The position numbers and the translations under genes were made by a program. Of a DNA stretch of 6,457 bases, positions 1 to 4,167 are shown in pieces. Positions within the stretch are counted from its first letter, which is position 1; every line of letters starts with the position of its first letter. Origin of the DNA: an archaeon UBA168. Its GTDB lineage: Archaea; Thermoproteota; Thermoprotei_A; Marsarchaeales; UBA168. The stretch covers positions 1-6,457 of the forward strand of contig DAYW01000042.1 in the NCBI GenBank assembly GCA_002507085.1, written 5' to 3'. A model generated the notes under the pieces. That model was given only the letters and a program-made list of their open reading frames with translations. It made no database searches and had not been told where the DNA came from.

Positions 1-1130
1 ATGGCTGCAACCGTCAAAAAGATGCCGAGGGCGATGGTAAATGCAAGGGTGGCGCGTGAAGGAAGGCTCAGCATGTGATAGATCTTCGGCGGATACAGCG
101 AGATCGAGTAGCGCTTGTATTCCCTCAGTGCCTCTACCTGCTTGGCGCTTGATGGGAGAAAAGGTATGAGCGAAGAATATAGCACGCGCAATATCGAGGG
201 CGGAGTGAAGGACCTAGTCGCCACAAGAGTTTGAACGTTAAGCCTTACGGCATAAAGAACGTCAGAGAGTTTAAGTCCAGCCTCCTTGATGGAAACGTAC
301 CTGGCGTAACGAAGCTTCGCCCCGATCAACGTGCGCCGCCCTACGGCCTGGTATGGTGTGCCCGCAAGCAGTTCGTCTATAACCACAGCCGCCTGAAGCC
401 TTCTTGAGTAAGCTCTTTTTCTTCTTTCCACGAAACCGTATGGGCTCGAGAGGTCTACGTCGCTTTGGTTAGAGTGCCTCCTGTACGTAGTTAGTGGTTC
501 TCTGTCCTGCACCAGTACTTTTCCATGCAAGAGGGCCGCAGCAAGGTAAAAGGAATCCACGGAATACTTGGCGCGTCTCAAGTTATGAAGCTCTGAAAGA
601 AGGATCGATTTTCTAATGGATATGCAGCTGCTGTTAATCCCTGACAGTAACATGAAGCGAGTTGACTTCTCCTTTTCAGTTACACGGATGAGGTCTCCGC
701 CCTGGTCTTGGCTCAGGGTCTTTCCTTCATCTGTTATGACCTTTTGCCCATTGTGGTAGTAGTCCGCGCCGGCATTGAAGAGCTCGTACACCCGTTGTAG
801 CTTGGTCGGCTCAAACATGTCATCATCATCCAGAAAGCACAAGACTTCTCCCTTGGCCATTGAAATGGCTTCTGACACCTTTTCACCAGGGCTTAAGCCG
901 CTTGAAAGAAGGAGCTTAGCACCCATAGAAGAGAGCCTCTGATCAAGAACGGGATCAGAAAAGTTCTTAATCACAATGACCTCGTAATTAGATCTCGGGA
1001 GGGTCTGATTGAAAGCTGACCTCACGGCGTCCTCTATGAAGTCTTTTCTGAACGAGTCGACCACGATCACTGTTATGAACGGATTGTCCAAGGCGCTAGC
1101 TGAACGGGGAATCGACGCTAATAAGCGCAT
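1..1130 (-). CDS. Family 2 glycosyltransferase (GT-A fold), C-terminus cut by window edge
   Basis: The reading frame is open for 376 codons from ATG at 1130 to the window edge, so the C-terminus is missing. Residues 17-60 form the first Rossmann-like strand and helix of a GT2 enzyme (ITVIVVDSF, then the AVRSAFNQTL helix and EVIVIKN). Residues 100-107 (LDDDDMFE) carry the DXD-type acidic motif that binds the metal and nucleotide-sugar. D192 in VDSFYLAAAL sits where the catalytic base usually lies, and YRRHSNQSD (216-224) is a typical end of the GT2 catalytic domain. The family transfers sugars from nucleotide-sugars to lipid, glycan or protein acceptors at the inner membrane face. Beyond residue 230 comes a basic region and hydrophobic stretches near 316-326 and 361-376, suggesting membrane association. 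The acceptor cannot be told. The ATG lies 29.5 bp from the centre of a TATA-like box and has no Shine-Dalgarno sequence, fitting a leaderless transcript. Twelve of its 30 Arg codons are CGN, more than in the radical SAM gene (2 of 17). Confidence 0.85.
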   Translation of the reverse strand, partial: MRLLASIPRSASALDNPFITVIVVDSFRKDFIEDAVRSAFNQTLPRSNYEVIVIKNFSDPVLDQRLSSMGAKLLLSSGLSPGEKVSEAISMAKGEVLCFLDDDDMFEPTKLQRVYELFNAGADYYHNGQKVITDEGKTLSQDQGGDLIRVTEKEKSTRFMLLSGINSSCISIRKSILLSELHNLRRAKYSVDSFYLAAALLHGKVLVQDREPLTTYRRHSNQSDVDLSSPYGFVERRKRAYSRRLQAAVVIDELLAGTPYQAVGRRTLIGAKLRYARYVSIKEAGLKLSDVLYAVRLNVQTLVATRSFTPPSILRVLYSSLIPFLPSSAKQVEALREYKRYSISLYPPKIYHMLSLPSRATLAFTIALGIFLTVAA

Positions 1131-1155
1131 CGATCTATATCTTATAACTGATAGC

Positions 1156-1163
1156 CTTTTAAG
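1156..1163 (-). promoter_or_regulatory. TATA-like box for the glycosyltransferase gene
   Basis: On the minus strand this reads CTTAAAAG. Its centre lies 29.5 bp before the ATG at 1130. Archaeal transcription normally starts about 25-27 bp past the TATA centre, so the transcript would begin within a few bases of the ATG. The box is an exact inverted copy of 1172-1179. Confidence 0.55.
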
Positions 1164-1171
1164 AGAGCACG

Positions 1172-1179
1172 CTTAAAAG
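1172..1179 (+). promoter_or_regulatory. TATA-like box for the arginine decarboxylase transcript
   Basis: CTTAAAAG on the plus strand, the mirror image of the minus-strand box at 1156-1163, with 8 bp between them. Its centre is 29.5 bp before the ATG at 1205, exactly the spacing seen on the other side to the glycosyltransferase ATG. Transcription is therefore expected to start near 1201-1205, leaving about 45 nt before the decarboxylase GTG. Confidence 0.5.
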
Positions 1180-1204
1180 CTTCGGCATGCTTGAGGTTCG
1201 CAGA

Positions 1205-1252
1205 ATGATTACACAGTCGGTAATGAGATCGTCAGGAGGTGCTTTGCAGTGA
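1205..1252 (+). CDS. Candidate 15-codon leader peptide ahead of arginine decarboxylase
   Basis: ATG at 1205 opens a 15-codon frame encoding MITQSVMRSSGGALQ and ending in TGA at 1250-1252. That stop overlaps the GTG start of the decarboxylase in a GTGA junction, a classic layout for translational coupling. The ATG lies where a leaderless transcript from the 1172-1179 box should begin, and the decarboxylase Shine-Dalgarno sequence lies inside this small frame (GGA GGT G). In archaea with leaderless first genes, a strong Shine-Dalgarno sequence is typical of internal cistrons, which fits the decarboxylase being the second cistron. The ORF is short enough to arise by chance and has no recognised homologue; the peptide itself may be irrelevant. 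The call is inference from position. Confidence 0.4.
   Translation: MITQSVMRSSGGALQ
1234..1241 (+). promoter_or_regulatory. Strong Shine-Dalgarno sequence of arginine decarboxylase
   Basis: AGGAGGTG ends 7 nt before the GTG at 1249. It is close to a perfect match to the 3' end of archaeal 16S rRNA and fixes GTG as the start. It is the only strong Shine-Dalgarno sequence in the window. Confidence 0.85.
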
Positions 1253-1728
1253 TCCCCACGAAGTTCTTCGTCACAAGCGGAAAGGCCACAGACCCCATAT
1301 CCAGCCTCAACGCCTTTGACGCCGCACTTGTGGATGCCAAGATCTCCGAATGCAACTTGGTCTCGGTGAGTTCGATTCTCCCCCCGGAGGCCGAGGAGGT
1401 CCAAAGGGTGCCCATACACCCTGGAAGCGTCACTTTTGTGGTTTTGGCGAGGATGGATGGCGACGAGGGTGAGGAGATAGCCGCTGGAGTTGCTTGGACG
1501 TGGGAGGCCAAGCACAGGTTTGGCATGGTTGCCGAAGCTCATGGCTACATGAGCCGCGAGGCCATAACAGAGATATTGGAGTGGAAGCTGAGCGAGATGG
1601 CAAGGCTCAGGGGAATAAGCATAACTGAAAAGAAGATAAGGGCAGAAACGCTTACGGTGCCCATGGATAACTACGGGTCAGTAATAGCTGCGGTTGTGTT
1701 CATACCCCCTGCCATGAAGTACGGCTAG
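1249..1728 (+). CDS. pdaD: Pyruvoyl-dependent arginine decarboxylase (PvlArgDC)
   Basis: 159 residues, close to the usual length. The family converts arginine to agmatine, the first step of archaeal polyamine synthesis and the source of agmatine for tRNA-Ile2 agmatidine. It is made as a proenzyme that cleaves itself between two serines to give a small beta chain and an alpha chain with an N-terminal pyruvoyl group. Here NLVSVSSILPP (36-46) is the cleavage region, with S41-S42 as the expected scissile pair. N36 aligns with the substrate-contacting Asn of the Methanocaldococcus enzyme. Other family features are HPGSVTFVVLA (57-67), AEAHGY (95-100, with E96 the likely acidic active-site residue) and the C-terminal VIAAVVFIPP strand. 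The GTG start is set by the strong Shine-Dalgarno sequence at 1234-1241. A candidate leader peptide overlaps the start. The stop TAG overlaps the stop of the convergent RFC gene. Speculatively, polyamine level or translation of the leader could regulate it. Confidence 0.93.
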   Translation: MIPTKFFVTSGKATDPISSLNAFDAALVDAKISECNLVSVSSILPPEAEEVQRVPIHPGSVTFVVLARMDGDEGEEIAAGVAWTWEAKHRFGMVAEAHGYMSREAITEILEWKLSEMARLRGISITEKKIRAETLTVPMDNYGSVIAAVVFIPPAMKYG

Positions 1729-2897
1729 GGCTCTCGCTCTTTTTCATCAACGCGCACTAAAAGCGAAAGGGTTTGATCAGACGCGGTTTTTCTTATGCTG
1801 GAGTGCAGGGAGGACGCCAGCGTTGAAATCGTCTCGAGCCTGCGCTTTCCCGCCTCTATGCTTTCCCTTCCCCTGAAGAGGCGCCAAGGTATCTGGGCCT
1901 CCTCTGCCTGTCTTATATCCCTTGAGCTGATGCCGCACATTGCTACCTCGAGACCTCTTCTCTGCAGGTTAAAGAGGAGCTTCCTCTCTCCTAGCCCCAT
2001 CATGCTCTCCCCCCTGCTGAGCCACTCGTAGGCGCGATCCACCCCCTCCTGAGTGTAGTAAGGAAGGTTTTCCTCAATCCAAAGCATAACAGTGTCGGGA
2101 TCAACGGAGGAAAGGGCGGTGTTGATGTTTGACAGCGCCTTTGTGCATGAATCCGATAGCAGGGCTTGTTCCACAGCCTGCTTGACCTCGTTTTCGACAT
2201 CCCGTGCGCTTCCTGGTGCAAAAGACCAGCTTTGTAAGTCGTTCAGCGCTGCCCTCGCGTCCCCGTTCGACGTCCTCGCGAGCTCGTTCAGCTCGCTGTC
2301 TTCGGCGTAAAGGCCGAGCTTGGAGCACGCGTTTTTCAGCACCTTGAGCACTTCGTCGGCCTCAAGCCTAGAGAAAGAGAACTCGGCGCACATGCCCCTT
2401 AAGAAGCGGAGGCTTCTCGCGTACTTGGAAATGGCGGTGAGCACCACGGGAGACGCCGACTGCTTAACCATGTCGAGTATCATGTAACCTATCGCGTCAT
2501 CGTACAGCGCATCCGCATCATCTATGAGGAGCAGCTTTTTCGTTTCCCCAAAGAGCGTAGACCGGCTAGAAAGGCCGTCCAAAAGCCTCTTCACGTCTTC
2601 CCTCGATCTCAGCTCGGATGCGTCTAGCTGGATGAGCAAGGCGCCCATTTCTTTGGCCGCGGCCTTTACCAGGGCGCTTTTTCCTACGCCAGGAGGGCCG
2701 TACAGCAAAGCGCAGTTCTTGAGGTCTCTCTGCCTTTCGCTTTTTTGCTGTGGGTTAAACCTGAAGCTCAGCCAGGACAGAAAGCCGCGCTTTGCCCTTT
2801 CGTTTCCCACTATTTCGGATACAGCTGGCTGATAGTCCATGTACCAAATGCCCGTGGTTCTCGTGCTTACCGGCTTGCCTGCTGTGGAAGAGGCCAT
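1725..2897 (-). CDS. rfcL: Replication factor C large subunit (clamp loader), divergent
   Basis: 390 residues of an AAA+ clamp-loader large subunit, which with small subunits opens the PCNA ring and loads it on primed DNA. The N-terminal W18-x3-Y22-x-P24 matches the W-x3-Y-R-P signature, so the start must lie upstream of residue 18 and the ATG at 2897 suits. Walker A is GPPGVGKS (67-74). Walker B is LLLIDDAD (122-129), with Asp127 where clamp loaders normally have the catalytic Glu. VVLTAISKYARSLRFLRGMC (151-170) aligns with the large-subunit segment that usually reads TAN at sensor 1, so the Asn is replaced by Ile156. SNGDARAALNDLQ (210-222) is a good sensor 2 with R215. The C-terminal collar region follows. 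The tail (EKEREP) shows no clear PCNA-binding PIP box, and the protein is shorter than many archaeal large subunits. No small subunit gene is nearby. A TATA-like box 24.5 bp before the ATG and no Shine-Dalgarno sequence suggest a leaderless message. Confidence 0.85.
   Translation of the reverse strand: MASSTAGKPVSTRTTGIWYMDYQPAVSEIVGNERAKRGFLSWLSFRFNPQQKSERQRDLKNCALLYGPPGVGKSALVKAAAKEMGALLIQLDASELRSREDVKRLLDGLSSRSTLFGETKKLLLIDDADALYDDAIGYMILDMVKQSASPVVLTAISKYARSLRFLRGMCAEFSFSRLEADEVLKVLKNACSKLGLYAEDSELNELARTSNGDARAALNDLQSWSFAPGSARDVENEVKQAVEQALLSDSCTKALSNINTALSSVDPDTVMLWIEENLPYYTQEGVDRAYEWLSRGESMMGLGERKLLFNLQRRGLEVAMCGISSRDIRQAEEAQIPWRLFRGRESIEAGKRRLETISTLASSLHSSIRKTASDQTLSLLVRVDEKEREP
1740..1744 (+). 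terminator. Possible oligo-T terminator after arginine decarboxylase
   Basis: A run of five T residues starts 12 nt after the decarboxylase stop, in a pyrimidine-rich stretch. Archaeal terminators are often simple oligo-T tracts. It lies within the end of the convergent RFC gene, so the run may just encode its Lys/Glu-rich tail. Weak evidence. Confidence 0.25.
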
Positions 2898-2917
2898 ACG
2901 TGCAAGAACCGCGAGCG

Positions 2918-2925
2918 CTTAAAAA
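2918..2925 (-). promoter_or_regulatory. TATA-like box of the RFC large-subunit gene
   Basis: The minus strand reads TTTTTAAG in an otherwise G/C-rich spacer. Its centre is 24.5 bp before the ATG at 2897, placing the transcript start at or next to the ATG. No Shine-Dalgarno sequence lies between. Confidence 0.5.
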
Positions 2926-2986
2926 CCTGCGGATGAAACGCCGCTCTTTGCCATGGCGGCTACTTCTTGTATGCGGGACTCTCTTG

Positions 2987-3019
2987 TGCAAACCGCTAAG
3001 GCCTTGTCGTTGGTTTGCA
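2987..3019. repeat. 8-bp inverted repeat in the RFC/methyltransferase spacer
   Basis: TGCAAACC (2987-2994) and GGTTTGCA (3012-3019) are perfect inverted copies 17 nt apart, and the 17-nt gap contains the palindrome AAGGCCTT (2998-3005). The repeat lies in the 192-bp spacer (2898-3089) between two divergent genes, about 35 bp upstream of the methyltransferase TATA-like box. Neither neighbouring transcript should end here, so an operator or a small RNA is more likely than a terminator, if it has a function. The spacer holds no tRNA or convincing small ORF. Confidence 0.35.
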
Positions 3020-3054
3020 GCGCCTCAGAAAAGCCGATTTGGTGATGCGGTAGC

Positions 3055-3062
3055 TTTAATTA
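3055..3062 (+). promoter_or_regulatory. TATA-like box of the methyltransferase operon
   Basis: TTTAATTA at the edge of a G/C-rich to A/T-rich transition. Its centre is about 32 bp before the ATG at 3090, so transcription would start near 3083-3087 and the 5' leader would be only a few nucleotides long. No Shine-Dalgarno sequence is present. Confidence 0.45.
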
Positions 3063-3073
3063 CTGAATTTCAT

Positions 3074-3090
3074 TTTTTATTGAATAAAAA
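3074..3090. repeat. 17-bp perfect A/T palindrome touching the methyltransferase start codon
   Basis: TTTTTATT, a single G, then AATAAAAA form a perfect palindrome with 8-bp arms. Its last A is the first base of the ATG at 3090. It covers the expected transcription start, where a bound repressor would block RNA polymerase. A/T-rich stretches form palindromes by chance more easily, so this is only a candidate operator. Confidence 0.35.
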
Positions 3091-3665
3091 TGTCTTTCGG
3101 ACTTGATGTTCCTTTTGTTCCAACTCCTGAGCCGGTCGTGAGAAAGATGCTCGAGCTGGCCGGCGTCACAAAGGGCACGGTCGTTTACGACCTTGGCGCT
3201 GGAGATGGAAGGATAATAATAATGGCTGCCAAGGAGTTCGGGGCAACGGCCGTGGGTGTTGAGGCCCATCCTGGAAGGGCAGAGCTCATAGAAAAGAGAA
3301 TAGAAGAGGAAAATTTGAAGGATAAGGTTACGCTCATAAGGGGCGACTTTTTCAAGGTAGATGTGTCAAAGGCAGACGTGTTGGCGCTTTACCTTCTCAC
3401 AAGCGTTGATCAGAGGCTCGAGCCAAAGTTCGAGAGCGAGCTGAAGCCGGGCGCAAAAATAGTCTCGCACGACTTCCCGTTCCCGGGCTGGATACCAGAC
3501 AAGGTTGTTGAGGTAAAGGACTCGCCGTTTACCCATCAGATATACCTTTACGTGATGCCTCCAAAGAAGGCTAAACGAGGATTGGCGGATGAGCCTTTTA
3601 GGGCGTTTTTTGGATATAAAGCAATCGGTGGTTCAGTGGGGGCTGAGCTACATCTCAAGCGTTGA
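3090..3665 (+). CDS. Class I SAM-dependent methyltransferase, aKMT-like (archaeal protein-lysine methyltransferase group)
   Basis: 191 residues. DVPFVPTPEPVVRKMLELAG (6-25) followed by VVYDLGAGDGR (31-41) is the N-terminal segment and SAM-binding motif I of a small Rossmann methyltransferase. VGVEAHPGRAELIEKR (55-70) is motif II with the acidic residue for the SAM ribose, RGDFF (84-88) is the motif III region, and LYLLTSVDQRL then LKPGAKIVSHDF (118-129) complete the fold. The YVPTP-type start and the LYLLT and SHDF segments resemble Sulfolobus aKMT4, a broad-specificity protein-lysine methyltransferase of about 160 residues. The substrate here is inferred from that likeness only. The core ends near residue 158 (IYLYVMPP). 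The final 30 or so residues look unlike a conserved domain and mostly lie in the 77-nt overlap with the next gene. The gene starts with ATG behind an A/T-rich promoter and is probably co-transcribed with the downstream ORF. Confidence 0.85.
   Translation: MSFGLDVPFVPTPEPVVRKMLELAGVTKGTVVYDLGAGDGRIIIMAAKEFGATAVGVEAHPGRAELIEKRIEEENLKDKVTLIRGDFFKVDVSKADVLALYLLTSVDQRLEPKFESELKPGAKIVSHDFPFPGWIPDKVVEVKDSPFTHQIYLYVMPPKKAKRGLADEPFRAFFGYKAIGGSVGAELHLKR
3577..3580 (+). promoter_or_regulatory. Weak Shine-Dalgarno sequence supporting the start at 3589
   Basis: GAGG, 8 nt before the ATG at 3589 and inside the methyltransferase gene. It favours 3589 over the in-frame GTG at 3628 and ATG at 3676, neither of which has a purine-rich site ahead. 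Confidence 0.45.
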
Positions 3666-4167
3666 CGCTGACGACATGGGCGTGAGGATAACTTATAAGA
3701 ATGGAGCGTTTGAGGAAGCCGTCGCCGGAATCACTTACAGGTCGGAGGCGGGCGTGGCCGACTGGACAAGGGTGGTAGTGCCAGCGCTGTTTTACGGAGC
3801 AAAGCTGAAAAACAACGATCAGGGGAGGGTCTTCATAATGGGAAGTGATGAAGGCGTCAAGGGTCTTCCAGAGGGGGTTTACTGCTGGGAAAGCGACAGG
3901 AAGTTCGTTGAAAGGCTTTTCGAGTATCCTCCGCTCAGGTCCGCGTCGGGACAGTTTCATGTTGCCGTTATGCCCTATGTCCAAGCCAGGGGATGGATTG
4001 AGGTCAGGCCTTTGGGAAGCTATCCCGATCCTTTGCTCATGATTTGGTTGCTCTCGGCCCTGAATATGGCTTGGTCTCACGCGCTTGGAAACGAAGCTGA
4101 TGAGATATTTCCAGTTAAGAGCCTTCTTGAAGAAAAAGCCGAAAAAAATTCACGGGAACAGCCCTAA
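3589..4167 (+). CDS. Uncharacterised 192-residue protein, second gene of the methyltransferase operon
   Basis: I do not recognise this protein. It overlaps the methyltransferase by 77 nt in another frame, and the ATG at 3589 has a GAGG site 8 nt upstream; an ATG at 3676 would avoid the overlap but has no such site and gives 163 residues. Visible features: an N-terminal segment that could be an amphipathic helix (1-23); alternating strands and turns with many aromatic residues (GVRITYKNG, 31-39; VVVPALFYGAKL, 62-73; GRVFIMG, 79-85; HVAVMPYVQARGWIEVRPLG, 124-143), suggesting a mainly beta fold; a hydrophobic stretch at 148-166 (LLMIWLLSALNMAWSHA region) that could be a membrane helix or a buried core helix; and a charged C-terminal tail (180-192). 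There is one Cys (C99) and no catalytic motif I can name. No signal peptide is evident. Its tight coupling suggests a substrate, partner or co-regulated neighbour of the methyltransferase. The 3' end overlaps glutamate dehydrogenase by 18 nt on the opposite strand. Confidence 0.75.
   Translation: MSLLGRFLDIKQSVVQWGLSYISSVDADDMGVRITYKNGAFEEAVAGITYRSEAGVADWTRVVVPALFYGAKLKNNDQGRVFIMGSDEGVKGLPEGVYCWESDRKFVERLFEYPPLRSASGQFHVAVMPYVQARGWIEVRPLGSYPDPLLMIWLLSALNMAWSHALGNEADEIFPVKSLLEEKAEKNSREQP
4133..4148 (-). terminator. Oligo-T terminator of glutamate dehydrogenase
   Basis: On the minus strand, a run of seven T (4148-4142) begins one base after the glutamate dehydrogenase stop codon, followed after a short C/G stretch by a run of five T (4137-4133). 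Tandem oligo-T tracts are typical archaeal intrinsic terminators and need no hairpin. They lie within the coding end of the opposing gene, where they read as Lys codons. Confidence 0.55.

Noticed and set aside
1159..1542. Minus-strand ORFs of 127 and 105 codons opposite arginine decarboxylase
   Set aside because: They are antisense to a clear PvlArgDC gene, have no recognisable domain and lack promoter or Shine-Dalgarno support.
2931..3066. C/D-box sRNA or tRNA in the 192-bp spacer
   Set aside because: GATGA and CTGA-like pieces exist but with wrong spacing and no C'/D' pair. GGTTTGC resembles a T arm only superficially, and no cloverleaf can be formed.
2792..3106. 104-codon plus-strand ORF across the RFC start and spacer
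   Set aside because: It overlaps the RFC N-terminus antisense and the methyltransferase start out of frame. Its translation is Cys/Arg/Leu-rich with no recognisable pattern.
3500..3700. Sequencing frameshift fusing the methyltransferase and the next ORF
   Set aside because: The methyltransferase core is complete before the overlap and the next frame has its own ATG and Shine-Dalgarno-like site. Two genes is the simpler reading, though the tail remains a finding.
3655..4080. 141-codon minus-strand ORF opposite the uncharacterised gene
   Set aside because: It competes with a plus-strand frame of 192 codons that continues an operon and has a Shine-Dalgarno site. The antisense translation is rich in Pro, His and Arg, with no domain.
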